Position numbers and translations under genes: made by a program. DNA of 64,000 bases from Monosporascus cannonballus (Eukaryota; Ascomycota; Sordariomycetes; Xylariales), in contig QJNS01000707.1 in the NCBI GenBank assembly GCA_004154925.1, positions 1 to 64,000 of the forward strand, in the 5' to 3' direction. Positions 11,801-23,300 of this stretch are shown here, in pieces. The notes beneath the pieces were generated by a model. That model saw only the letters and a list, made by a program, of their open reading frames with translations. It had not been told where the DNA came from and searched no databases. Each line of letters begins with the position of its first letter. Within the stretch, counting starts at the first letter, position 1.

Positions 11801-11996
11801 CGTGAATTTTGACTCCAGCTACCGAAACATCTATATCCAAAGCGCGACGCTGAACGGCGCACCGTACACGAAGAGTTGGCTCACGCACAGCTTCTTCCTC
11901 GACGGCGGCGTGTTAGAGTTGACGCTTGGTCCGCACGAGAGTGACTGGGGAACCAAGGAAGAGGACTACCCGCCGAGCGCATCGACGCACTTCTGA
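8895..11996 (+). CDS. Glycoside hydrolase family 92 (alpha-1,2-mannosidase-like)
   Basis: Eight exons: 8895-9018, 9078-9092, 9243-9323, 9386-9426, 9498-10320, 10385-10693, 10760-11143 and 11341-11996, giving 810 aa. All phases agree. The N-domain carries FDVLDYVDPLIGSVNGG, GHVFPGATLPFGMAK and TGFSHMHDSGTGG. The catalytic (alpha/alpha)6 domain has TQGGSNADNLLADSYVKG and GIPGNDDSGAMGSFTALTMM, both GH92 signatures. GH92 enzymes are calcium-dependent inverting exo-mannosidases trimming N-glycans or mannoprotein; fungal members are usually secreted. The first exon is uncertain: ATGs at 8874, 8880 and 8895 are in frame, and only a weak hydrophobic stretch (FSPLWVVVSRAIGG) suggests a signal peptide. 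Exon 2 is a 15-nt microexon. The last intron (11144-11340) works only as a twin intron. Confidence 0.87.
9078..9092 (+). other. 15-nt microexon of the GH92 gene
   Basis: Bounded by an acceptor GTTTAG at 9077 and a donor GTAAAT at 9093. Joined in phase 1 on both sides it supplies the GHVFPG residues that GH92 proteins have between the NGG and the ATLPFG motifs. Confidence 0.8.
11144..11340 (+). other. Stwintron (D1,2 twin intron) in the GH92 gene
   Basis: Exon 7 ends in phase 1 at 11143 and exon 8 (YNFTSCYLN) needs phase 1 at 11341. A single GT intron beginning at 11145 gives the wrong phase and a stop. The internal intron 11145-11227 (GTATGA, branch GCTAAC, end AACCAG) lies after a lone G at 11144. 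Removing it joins that G to TACGTG at 11228 and forms a new donor GTACGT, so the external intron (G11144 plus 11228-11340, ending TATCAG) restores the frame. Confidence 0.85.
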
Positions 11997-12644
11997 AGGT
12001 CGTCTTTCAGATAGAAACGCTAGCCCTCATTCGCAAATTCTTGGGCACGAACCTGGCCGCCGGCAGATACCTAACATGGCCATCAATGCTAGGGAATCGG
12101 CAGGGAGATAGGATTTCTGAAAATGCGTTAAGCATCTGACACTACGTGGGGAGCAAAATCGCTTCCCGGGAGTACCAAAACATGATAGCAACATAAAAAA
12201 TATAACTGTGATTAGCGAAACAAAAAGCTTCTTTACTTCATAAATCCATTCATATTCATATTGAGAACGATCATGATATTTGAAACTAGGCATATTTTTA
12301 GCTGTTTACTTCGTTATCGCTTATCCGTGAACCTAATAGGGGGTTAATTGCGGTACTTATCGTTAGTGACGTCGATGCTGATAACGAGGCAGCGACCTCT
12401 CTGACCTTGAAACTGGCTGCATTAAAGGCAGCCTTTGCCTGCAGCCCTTGACATACGAGATCTCGGTCAACGATCTGGTCACGAGCCTTCTTTTCTCAAA
12501 GTCATAATATCTACCTACTTAATTACCCCCCTCCTTCCCTTTTCCTGGCGTCAGTGGATTCGGTATCTTACCCTCGCGTCCTTCACCTAATCTGCAACGG
12601 GTACTTAATTACGTGGTTCATTTATACATATAGAGTCCCCCACC
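11997..12644. other. Intergenic region GH92 to ESCRT-III gene
   Basis: GH92 3' flank and promoter of the Snf7-type gene. No gene, repeat or RNA is seen; a pyrimidine-rich tract (around 12520-12545) lies upstream of the start codon. Confidence 0.6.
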
Positions 12645-14177
12645 ATGAGCGAACTTCTTCGCTACCTCGTAGAAAACGAGCCAAGTTTCCGAAGGTGCGT
12701 GCCCTCAACCTCCCGCAGCTAATATTTGCAAGCTCGAAGTGCTTACTTTCTGAACAGGGCCCGCTTGCCAGCTCTCTACTCCGACTTTCGCTCCCAAAGA
12801 ACCCTTAACCCAGACGGCTTCACCGCCAATGTCTCAGCATGGAAGCGTGGGCTTAGCAGCGCCGCGTTGGCCGGCCTCGCACCTTCTAAGTCTGGAATGC
12901 GGAGCCATTTCACCATCGAGCTCGACGACGCCCTCCTTCATGCCCTCGAGAGCAAGCAGTTCGGGCGCCCGCTAGCCCTCGGCACCGCCATCCACGACGC
13001 GGTTGTGAGCGGGGACTTACTCCCTCTTGAAAAGTTCCTAAATACAAAGGAGAGCATATATTACAAGAGCTGGGGCAGCATACCGTGGAGCGTCGTGGCA
13101 TGGGGACTACGGCAGGCCGGCCTGGAGCGGGGCATAGGAGGACTACTTGGAAGTTGGGGGGAGGACAATATACCTAAGGGTCAGTTTGTCGTATTGCACA
13201 ACTTGGAAATTGCCGCAAAGGCGTTTTCCGACGCTATAGCGGACCGAACTTCCCCGTTCGAGCGCACGTTCTCAAAAACCCATTTCCGACGGACTTTCGA
13301 GGGCGGTTTGCTCTCGGATAATAAGCAGAGATTATCCGAGGCGGATGTGGATGTTCTAGTTAAGTTTCTATCGAGAGACAAAGCTATCATAGCTACGGAC
13401 GGACATACGATCAGAATTCGGACGTCGGAGGCAGAGAGCGCGGCCATCACGGAGGAAGACACGGCGATCGCATCCCTGAAGGAGCTCATGGAAGACTTAA
13501 CGCGACAGACACAGGTGCTGAGCAGGCGCGTGGACGAGCTTAACGAGGTGGCCCAAGACGCCGTTCGACGTAAGAATCGCGTGTCGGCGCTTGCGGCATT
13601 CAAGTCGCGAAAGCTGGCCGAGGCGAATTTCGCGCAGCGGCACGCGACGCTGGGCCGGCTCGAGGAGGTGGCGGCCGGGATCCAGCAGGCGGCCGACAAC
13701 GTGCAGATGGTGCGCACGATGCAGGCGAGCACGGCGGCGCTGCGGAGCCTCAACGCGGCGGTCGGGGGCGCCGACCGGGTCGACGCCGTGCTGGACGCGC
13801 TGCGTGAGCAGATGGGCGAGGTCGACGAGGTGGGCAACGTCATCGCCGAGGTGGGGCAGGTCCCTGGCGTGGTGGACGAGGCGGATGTGGACGACGAATT
13901 AGAGGCCATGCTCGCAGAGGAGCGGAAGAAGGAAGAGGAAGCGGAACGCGCCAAGAAGGAGGCCAAGGATGCGGAGGAGACAAGGCGCAAGTTGGCGGAG
14001 CTCCAGGACCTGGGCCCCGTGCCCGCGGGACTGCCGGGCCAGGCCCAGACTACGAAAGAGGGGCACGAAGGGGAGAAGAGACCGTCTACACCGGCTACGG
14101 CAGCGGCAGAGGCACTCGGTGGGTTAAGTCTGGATGGACCCGGGGCGGATAATAAGGCGGAAAGGCTGACTTCTTAG
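12645..14177 (+). CDS. Snf7-family ESCRT-III protein, CHMP7-like
   Basis: Two exons: 12645-12694 and 12758-14177, giving 489 aa. The 63-nt intron (GTGCGT...AACAG) joins MSELLRYLVENEPSFR to RARLPALYSDFRSQ, the standard fungal N-terminus. The first ~200 aa form a winged-helix-like region. The C-terminal half is a long, charged coiled-coil Snf7 core (from about residue 260: KELMEDLTRQTQVLSRRVDE, then KRNRVSALAAFKSRKLAEAN-like helices). It ends with an acidic, Glu/Lys-rich tail. CHMP7-type proteins recruit ESCRT-III to the nuclear envelope and endosomal membranes. The GC-rich codons here produce a long antisense open frame that is not a gene. Confidence 0.85.
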
Positions 14178-14268
14178 CGGGCTGATACATAACCGACCGT
14201 ATCACGACCACGAATGATGGGTATCTTGATACTAAATACATGTACGAATCATTTGAAGCACACGACCA

Positions 14269-15725
14269 TCATTGCTGGGCCATCTCATGCTGCTGTGGAA
14301 TTTCAGTAGGGGTGCCCAAGAACGAAGTATCGACCACACCATTTGGCGCTTGTAGTATATGGGAACCCGGACCATCAGTCAAATCTACAATAGCACGGTC
14401 TGGGTGATCCGCAGTGGACGAGTTTGGCATTTCCACCCGGGTGGCTGGAAGTATTTCTGGTGGCCTTTCACCTTCTGCAGTTTTCCCCGGAGGCCCCTTG
14501 TCTGGACCCGTCGTCTGTTCTTGCGTCTTCGGCCTATTCTTTCGCGCATTTGCGATCAAATCCTTAAAGGAAGTGTCGTGTTTTGCGGCCCAAGCGGCGC
14601 CGTCGAAATCTTTATCCTTGATCTGCGCGCCCAGATGGATCGACCTGGAGGAGGTCGGGGCTCGCGTTCCCAGGGTGCGCTCCCACACTTCGAGGTCATG
14701 CAGGAGTTCCGCTTTCCGCCTAGGATGCAACGAGTCGCAGTTGGCGTTCCATATCGTCATCCACTCTTTATGCCTCTTCTCCAGCATCTGGCGGTTCCCC
14801 GCTGTCGAGATGCCGAACTCCTGGAGCTTCCTGCGCAGCTGCGGCTCCTTGAGCATTGAATAGTTGATCGCCGGCAACCGCTCCAGGCTTTTTGGTGGCG
14901 GCGGATTCGTTTTCGCGGGAAAAGTGTTGTAGTTATTTCTCGAACTCTGGCGGGTCGTCGGTTTCGCTTGTGGTTCTCCTGGACATGACGTATCGAGGTG
15001 TTGAAAGACTTGGTTCTCTTTCATGCGCTGCAAACACACTGGACAGGCTACGAGGCCGTCATCTACTACATGGTTAGCTGGGGAATATTTCAGGGAGTTC
15101 GCGCTATGAAAGGCATACCGGGCTCGTAGCTTTCCGCATCGTTGTAGGTATCCTGTACGTCCGCTTCTTGGCGAGCCATCTCGGCGGTCGCGTCTGCGCC
15201 CCTAGACTTGCTCAGCCGCGTAGAAGACCTCAGCCTCTTATTTGATCGCTGGCTGCCGGACACTTCCTCTTCCCCGTCGACGTGGTCTAGTTTCCTCTTA
15301 GGCGAATCGGTGGCGGAGGTCGGGGGCGGTCTCTTTGCGAAGTCGAGTACATGGCGGCGAGACTTCACAAAGGCCTCGACGGTCTCCTCCATGGACCAAT
15401 TACTCCGCAGTTTCAATTCCTGTTCCGAAGCGCGGCATAGCGGGCATTTACCGTCGTTGGATAGCGCCCTGCGGATGCATACGGAGCAGAACGTGTGGTT
15501 GCAGGAAGTCAACATGGGTGTTTTGTAGAAATCCTTGCATACTTGACACCGCAAGGCAGCTTCAACGGCTGCAAGGCCCGACAAGGGTGTAGAGAGCCAG
15601 TCGGTCGAGTCGGCGACATCGTCTAAAGGATCGGTTATCATTTTGTATGGCCTACTTTTTGATACGCGATGCGGAGTTCTAGACTCTATGTTGGCCGCCT
15701 CTGGCTCAAGAAGGCGGCTTTCCAA
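14269..15725 (-). CDS. rad18: Postreplication-repair E3 ubiquitin ligase Rad18
   Basis: Two exons: 15725-15119 and 15065-14269, giving 467 aa. The 53-nt intron (GTATGC...CATGTAG) splices EPG-type coding to VDDGLVACPVCLQRM. The RING finger spans residues about 60-97, CQVCKDFYKTPMLTSCNHTF followed by CSVC and CPLC. A UBZ4-like zinc finger follows at about 209-230 (CPVC...HLDTSC), then a SAP motif (LRRKLQEFGIS) at about 260-300. This is the domain order of Rad18. With Rad6 it monoubiquitinates PCNA at stalled forks to allow translesion synthesis. It is divergent from POL32, which encodes a PCNA-binding subunit of polymerases delta and zeta, so the shared promoter links two proteins of the same pathway. 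Confidence 0.93.
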
Positions 15726-16285
15726 CTAGTCTAGTTTATTGCCTTGTCGTCTCTCGATATTCCTAGGGATTGCCAGGCCATCCAGACTGAGTCAAAGGAT
15801 CTTTTGGTTGAACCATGTGGTCTTTTGTTTTAATTTTGGAAGGCTTGACAAAAGATGGAGAATAAAAACGTTGGCATCAATCGGGTGTGAGAGATTGTCG
15901 CCCGTAGGCAGTTAACGTGAAAGGAGTCTTGGGCAACCCGCGCCCTTGGTACTCGGGTTACTGGGGGTGCTGTATGCCCGGGTAGGTAGGCACACATACA
16001 GTCGGTGACTCGGTGGATAGAAAACACGCCCCTGCCTCCAATTAGAGTCAATTAAAATCCCTGGAAGGCGGGAACCGCGACCCCACGTGAGACCGCGACG
16101 CGACTTATCTTCTCCCATATTGCCCTTAGCGACATTAGCTACTTGCGCTCACTGCTTACATACAGACTTTGTATGCTGTGGGTTTCTCAGGCAGCTTTAC
16201 GGGCCCTGCAAGCCTGTGCATGACAATCCTTCTTCCCGAAATAAATTCCACCCTTTCCATCCACTCTCTCAAACCTTGATAAACC
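15726..16285. promoter_or_regulatory. Divergent promoter region rad18 / pol32
   Basis: 560 bp between the two start codons. It holds a CCCACGTGAG E-box-like site near 16081 and a pyrimidine-rich stretch just before the POL32 start. No other gene is seen. Use as a shared promoter is inference from layout. Confidence 0.5.
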
Positions 16286-17778
16286 ATGGATGAATGTAGA
16301 AGGTATCTCGCTCAGCAGCTGCTGACTGAGGATAAGCTCGTGAGTTCCTCATTAGGGCAACGGGACTGCGTTGAGCTAACGCATTCTCGAGGTCACATAT
16401 CGCCTTCTAAGTCGCGCTTTGAAAGTCCATGTCGACACGGCCAAAGAGTAGGTTTCGCCAGGCCTATCCGCTCGCCGTGGCGTAACGCTAATGTTCACGT
16501 AGAATGCTGTACGAATTCCACAAATGGCAGAACGACAAGAAACCGGGAAGTCTTCACGCCACTTACCTGGTGTACGGCACCTTGCGGAAGGTGGATCGGC
16601 GGGATGGGGATGTCGAGATGACTGATTCTCAAACGTCCGAAGACGACCACATCCCCTTTTCTGATGAAGTACCCACCCAGACGCTCTCCCTGGTAAAAGA
16701 GGAACAGCTTCAAGGCAAGTAAGATTAGGCCCTTTGCTGGATGTTCATTGCTGACCAGAACACTACAGATGTCTTAGCACAATACGAGGAAGTCGCCTCA
16801 ATACACGTTTACAGCTTAGCATCCTATCCCTTGAAGGACCTCCAATTGTTAGCTGACACTTCTCGACAAGTCTTGGAACTTTCCTTATCAGATGACACTG
16901 CAGCATCAGCCAGCATATATGGCACGATTTCCAATCCAAATATGCGCAGAAGGGAGCGCCGTGGGCCAGGGCCGAAACCTGTCGCTAGTTCTCCTGTCTC
17001 TACTCCCAACATCGAATCTAAATCGCAAGTTAAGCAAGAGACGAAACCCGCTTCTCCGTCTATGTCCGCCAAGGAGGAACCTAAGGCGGCTCAATCAGTG
17101 AACAAGAAAGAACCGGCAGCATCTTCAACTGCCAAGAAAACCCCAGCAGCTCCTTCACTAAAGCGGCAAGGCTCTTCCGGTATAGGACAGATGTTTGCAA
17201 AAGCGGCGTCTAAGGCGAAGAAACCAGTCGCCACAGCTACGCCGACTGGTTCCAAAACATCGTCTACGGCGGCTAGTGGCGCCGAAGATGAGCCCAGTAT
17301 GGCCTTGTCTGACGACGGTGAGGACGATACAGAACCAACGCCCGATGTGAAGCAGGAGGATAGTAGCGCCCGCCGAACAAGAAGAGACCGGCAAGCTGAG
17401 CTTCGACGGATGATGGAGGAGAGTGACGAAGAGGAAACCGAATCAAAACCCCACAGCCCAGCTGAAGAGCCCGTGGAAGAAGAGCCGCGCGCACCGGTGC
17501 TGGAACCGAAGGTAGAGGAGCCTACAGAGGTGATCTCGAGCTCCGGAGACGGAAGGCGCAGAGGTAGACGACGTGTCATGCACAAGAAGCAGATCATGGA
17601 CGACCAGGGATATCTGGTGACCATTCAGGAGCCTGGCTGGGAATCATTTTCGGAAGAAGAGGCTCCTCCAACGCAGAAGCCGAAACCTGCTAAGACTACA
17701 CAGCCTGCGGCGAAGTCGAAGAAGCCGGCGGCCAAGGGCAGCCAAGGCAATATCATGTCCTTCTTCGGTAAGAAGTAG
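16286..17778 (+). CDS. pol32: DNA polymerase delta subunit 3 (Pol32/Cdc27)
   Basis: Four exons: 16286-16339, 16392-16447, 16503-16714 and 16769-17778, giving 443 aa. The N-terminal helical domain (YLAQQLLTEDKLVTYRLLSR; AKEMLYEFHKWQND; LVYGTL) binds the Pol31 subunit. The middle is disordered and rich in Lys, Glu, Ser and Pro. The end, QGNIMSFFGKK, is a canonical PCNA-interacting PIP box (Q-x-x-M-x-x-F-F). Pol32 is the accessory subunit of polymerase delta and also part of polymerase zeta. Intron 3 is a GC-AG intron; the other two are GT-AG. The unspliced frame stops shortly after each donor, so the exon model is well constrained. Confidence 0.92.
16715..16768 (+). other. GC-AG intron in pol32
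   Basis: The donor reads CAAG/GCAAGT, a perfect match to the U1 consensus except for C in place of T. The acceptor is CACTACAG. Joining 16714 to 16769 gives LQDVLAQYEEV in frame, and no GT donor in the vicinity does. Confidence 0.85.
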
Positions 17779-20183
17779 GGCATAATAGTGGTCACCTAGT
17801 GTAGGCGAAGGACTAATAGTAGGATGTTGCATGATCCGCGCGCGGTTCCAACTTCACGCCGTCTATCATCACTTTGCATTTAACGATAATTCATCGACTT
17901 TAGAGCACGGGCTGCTAAATACGCCGAGCAGTGCCATGCTTCGGGGCCCAAAGCCAAAACATCAATAGCGAGCCATGGTACCAGATCATGAGGGATGTCA
18001 TTCTATGTTTTCTACCATGCATGGCCCGACCGAGTTCGGTCGCGGAGGTGATGAACGACACAGCGCAAGAATTGAGACCAAAAAATTGATTCGGTGATAC
18101 GGTCTCGGCCCCGATAAGCATCGGGTGAGAGGGAACATCTCGGGTGGCCTCGGGGACGGATATAAGGTGGAGGCCGGGTCGACGGGAGAAATAGTAGCGG
18201 CTCCAAAGGGGACAGTCCTATTTGTATTCGAGTCTGCGGAGCATTTCCGTCGTAGGCCTCACGCGATCAATTTATCGCATCTTCGAAATGCAGATCCATG
18301 CATGTCAGCCCCCACATCCCTTCGTTGACCCGCCGCGCAGCTGGAGCAGATAGTCCGCTTGCCTGTACGTCGTACTTAAGCTATGTACCTAATATAGGAG
18401 ATGGCTGTTCCGAGGCAATTCAGACCTCGACAGACGTGAATGAATGCATGATCAGCCATGTTATAGGCGTCATGGTCAACTCTCTGAACACTCGATTTGA
18501 ATATGCTAGATCCGCCGGCGAAGATGAAGAGCGAGGTGTGGGGTGGGGTGGGTCGGCTTCGCTATCAAGAGATCCGAATTGCATTTGGCTGCTGATTTAA
18601 TATACGGTGCGTGCCACATACCTACTAGGTAGCTGCTTACAGCAGTTGGTGTACTGGAAGCGAGCCCGCTCGTGCAATCAACAGATCCCCTGTTGTGCGA
18701 TCTACTGGAGTAATCAGTCGTTGTGGGAGTCCTGACTTCAACTGGTACATATCATTACCTATTTAGGAGGTCAGTACCTAGAAGCTATGGTGTTGATTTC
18801 GAAGATGAGCCAGCTAAATTGAGCAGAGCTCGTTCAAGTTTCTTTGTGGTTGAGCTCTGAGGGCATGGCCATCAATTATACGTTCGATGCATTTTACCTA
18901 TTAATCTAGGTACGAATTGGAACCCAAGGCAGTCTAATGGGGGGAGGCGAGAAAAGCCGTTAGATGGATAGGATTGACCAATGCCAGTGTTCTGCCATTG
19001 AATGTTTGGGAGGGTACTGTAGGTAGGCACTTTGAGGGCGTCAAGGCGTGACATCCCGGTTCGCGTCTTCCCGAGAGACTGGGCTGAAGGCTTCCGGTTT
19101 CACCCACTAGCGAGAGATTCGATGTGACGTGATTGGGCTGAACCCACACGCAGATCCGATTAGGCCCTTCCCCATATTCCCGTCTTACAGGGACAAAACA
19201 CCCCTTGGTCCGGTTTCTTCTCTTGATCCCCCATCCGAAGCTGCCGCCTGACCTTCACGCTCTCGAGGCTCAAGAGCCTGTTAACAAGTCACGCATGTCG
19301 GCAGCTAGGCAAAAGGCCGCTTCGTCATCGAAAATTCCCACACCGGACAGCATAGCGTCCTGATTCTGGTACGACGGAGCGTTAGCCTCTGGAAAATACC
19401 TGACAACTCGAAGAGATCAAAAAACATAAGGTAGGTAAGAATGAAGACAGCCATATAATTCAGTTGACCAGTGCTCTGAACTTGGATGTGACCTATGTAG
19501 CTAGGTACTTAGTAGGCAGCAGTAGCGGCAGCAGTTCAGACCATACCGATCCCGTCTTCTCCATGAGCGATTTTCGAAACTACCTACATATCCAACATTA
19601 TTACAGCAGTGCTGGCTTATAATGGCTGGGGTATTCCCGCCTGGTGGCCTCTTCTTATGCTATCTCTCATCCACAGGGCATACAGTAAGTCTATACACGC
19701 CTGCAGCGTTGTATTCCGTATTCCTTCCGTCCCCTGGGAGGGCCTTATGACGCTGATTTGGCCTGCACCCTGACGGTTCACTCAGCTTGCACCTACACGT
19801 ACGTAAGAGTTCCCGGATCCACCCATCAATTTCTGGGACTCCCCTAGATGCACTAGAACTGCACAGCCCACACCGAAGTAGCCAGGCAGCTGCCAGGGTG
19901 GCCGCTCGTTACTGCACCGGATCGATGATTGGAAAACCGTCATCAAAAATTTTTTTTTATTTCATACACGCAGAAGAGAAGGCAACAAGGAAGCTTATCT
20001 CACCCCGACAACCCACCGACTGTTAACTCCAATTTCCCATATTTTCTACCTTTGCACACCCGCATCTGGAGCATACGTTCTTTCCAAGACGTCTTTCCCC
20101 CCTTCTTTTTAAGCTCCCCATTACTTTTGAGTTCGTCTAGTTTCCTATTATCGCGCGTTTGTTTGGCGGCAACTTGCTGTCAA
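17779..20183. other. 2.4-kb intergenic region pol32 to PPR gene
   Basis: No supported gene. Open frames here are short and lack protein-like composition. Scattered TAGGTA motifs and a CT-rich tract at about 20030-20160 (probable leader or promoter of the PPR gene) are visible. Confidence 0.5.
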
Positions 20184-20335
20184 ATGAACCTGCATCGACG
20201 TATATTACCCTTTCTTTACGTAAGTCAACCAGCACTTCGATGCGCCTTGTCGTAGCTACTATCCCATGGGATGCTCCGAATGCTGACCGGTTTCCCGCGT
20301 GCTTTCAGTCCCCTTCACCCCCCGGCGTCCTCTAA
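20184..20335 (+). promoter_or_regulatory. Spliced upstream ORF abutting the PPR start codon
   Basis: A 5'-leader intron, 20220-20308 (GTAAGT...TTTCAG), splits a 20-codon uORF. Its first part is 20184-20219 (MNLHRRILPFLY) and its second is 20309-20332 (SPSPPGVL). The uORF stop TAA at 20333-20335 is immediately followed by the main ATG at 20336. The layout predicts termination-reinitiation or strong uORF control only if the intron is removed. It is inferred from sequence; no RNA evidence is available. Confidence 0.6.
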
Positions 20336-23300
20336 ATGCCCATCTATTCGTCCTTGTACCAGAACTTTATCCGTCAAGGACTCCCTAAGACTCTTACACA
20401 CGGCTACGCGCAATCCCTCGTAGCCGCCACCCATCCTCATGTTCTAAACTCCAACAACCGTCCCTCCTTTGCGAGGCGACGCAGTCAGCGCGCTGGGCGC
20501 ATAACGAGTCTCCAACTCCAGAGCGCTTTCCATAACGGTTCCTCGGCTGCGAATGCTCACCATGAGCACCGTCATGAGAAGCATGGCAGCCATGGAAGTC
20601 TAGATGCCTACTTTGAGGCTTTACAAAAGCGCCAGTCTACCGATGACGTCGAGAAGGAATGGACTCAGTTTCAGTTTCCGAAACCTATCGAATGGAAGCC
20701 TAGTGCTGCGTCCGTACTTGAGGCCCCCGAGACCGGTACGCGGAGCATCGCGGACTTGGGTGGCCTGGAGGCCTCCCAGGATGGAGTTGAGAACGCGCCG
20801 GTGGCCGTCGATGCTGAGGTGGCATTGGCCCATATCGATGCAGCTATCGCCAAGGAGATCGAAGTGCGTGGGTTGCGAGAAGCCCTCGAGGAAAGCTCCG
20901 CAAATCCCCTGAGGACGCCAACGCCGTCTTTAGCCAGCGGGCTTCAATCGCGATCACTCACTCCAGGTCCAGAACGATCAGCAACCCCCGCCAGCGTGGC
21001 CCGGTCGGCGACACCCATTGACCCCCAGTCGCGGACCTACGCGGATCATCTTAACCGGCTTGCCGAGGATGGCAGGCATGCTGAGATTCCGGCAGTGTTC
21101 GAGGCCATGCTGGTTGCTGGGGTGAGACCAATTGCGATGGCATATAACGCCTTGTTGGCCGCCGCCATACATGTTCCGAATGAGAAGTCCGAGGTTGTTT
21201 CCAAGGCCCTGGACGTTTATGCGGACATGATGCGGCGAAAGGTCTCGCCAGATGGGGATACGTACAACATCTTGGTTGGGCTGTTATCCGCACGCTGCCT
21301 CGAAGTGTCTTCGTCCAAGAAATTACTCGAGGAGAAGCGCCTCCGTTTCGGTGGGATGGACGAGCCTGGCAAGTTCATGTTTACTTCGTGTGAGCTGGAA
21401 TACGCCATTCTTTGTGAAGATGACAGGCTCGACTTTGCCATAAAGCTGTTTGACTCTTCCGACTCGACGGGAACGGCAAACTATTCATCTGAAACCTATC
21501 ATCAGATCATTTCGGCATGCGCCGAAGCTGGTCGCGTGTCGGACATGCTCCGTCTGTTTGAGCACATGGAGTTGAACGGGGCAGTACCTTTTGCTGCCAC
21601 CTTCCCCTCCATAATCAGGGCATTTGCCAAGACGGGCAATCTGGCCAGTGCAGTTGAATGCTACAATGAGTACAAGGATCTCGCGGTCGCGCACGATAGT
21701 GGCAAATACACACTCAATGAGCGACTCGATCAACAGGTCTACGCTGCTGTTATCAACGCCTACATCAGTAACGACCATGTTGATGGGGCTATGAAGTTCT
21801 ACGAGAAGATTATAACTTCATACGGCGCTCATGCCGGTGACGTCCAGGATGTTTTGGTCAGCGAAGGTTTCGTCAAGGGGTTCGCCGAGAGCCATATCTA
21901 CCGGGAGGCGCTTCGCTGGGCTCAGAGCCTCGAGAGCAGGTCCCGTCTGGCGGCTATGGCTGATGTTGCCGCCGCCGCAGCTGACTTCGGTGACATGCAG
22001 ACTGCCACTGCTGCATTCGCGAACATCCCCCATGCCTTCCAGGGCATAGTTGCGCCAGCAATGGCTTTATTGGCATTGAGTGTCCGCCAAGGCGACGTCG
22101 CTGCTGCTTCCGGATACTGGCAGATTCTGAGCAACCCGGAGCTCGACGTCGACCATTCGTTCATCGAACCCACTGCCATGTACGCCGTGGCTATGATCGG
22201 TTCCGGCCAGGTTGCTGAGGGGTTGGCTGAGTCCGACTTGATGTTCCAGCGAATCCGTGCTTCTGAATTCGACAGCAGACCCCAGCTCGCTGGCGAGATT
22301 GATGAAGCCGCCGAGTTGATCTCCAACTTCATGTCGGCACGGGGCATTTCTGATCCCCGTGAGGCGGTCTCTCAAGCCAGCTTTTCTCAACAGGCGTTCT
22401 CGGCATCGCCGTATCCTTCAACCCCGACTGTCACGAGTTACGAGGAGAACTTCGACCCGTACGCTCACAACACTGATTTCAAAGGGTCATCAGTTATTTC
22501 AGACGAGCTTGAGGGTGCGCACGGCCGCAAGGGACCGAGGCTCAACGACGCGCTGACGCGGTTTCGTAACATGCGTCGGGCTGGTCGTCATCCCAGATAC
22601 ATCACTTATGCCAAAATGATTCAGGCTGCAGCTCGTGAGGGCAAGATGGATCTGTGCCACGACATCTTGGCCATGGCACGGACCGACGTCCCCCTTCTGC
22701 CCCAATATCCTGCCGTTCGGTATGGCTGGTCCTCTATTCTCGATGCCATGATCGGTGCATGCTTGACGCTGGGTGACCGAGTCCTTGCCGAGCAGTATCA
22801 TCTTGAGCTTCTAGAGACTGGTGCTACACCAACCGCCAACACCTTCGGGCTGTACATCACCACCCTCAAGGATTCGACAAAGACATTTGATGAAGCTTCC
22901 GAAGCCGTCAAGATCTTCCATAGAGCCAAGGCCGAGGGCGTCGAGCCTTCTTCTTTCTTGTACAATGCTCTCATTGGGAAGCTCGGAAAGGCACGCCGCA
23001 TCGATGATTGCCTGTTCTATTTCGCAGAGATGCGAGCCCTCGGTATCAAACCCACCAGCGTGACTTACGGGACCATCGTCAATGCGCTGTGCCGAGTGAG
23101 CGACGAGAAGTTCGCCGAGGAACTCTTCGACGAGATGGAGGCGATGCCTAACTACAAGGCACGGCCCGCTCCATACAATAGCATGATGCAGTTCTTCTTA
23201 ACTACGAAGCGTGATAAGTCCAAAGTCCTTGCCTATTACGAACGCATGAAGGCCAAAGGTATCGCCCCGACCGCTCACACCTACAAGCTTCTCGTTGATA

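Noticed and set aside
13181..13990. Long antisense ORF over the ESCRT-III gene (269 codons)
   Set aside because: It is the shadow of GC-rich, Lys/Glu-rich coding on the plus strand; its translation is low-complexity Ser/Ala/Arg.
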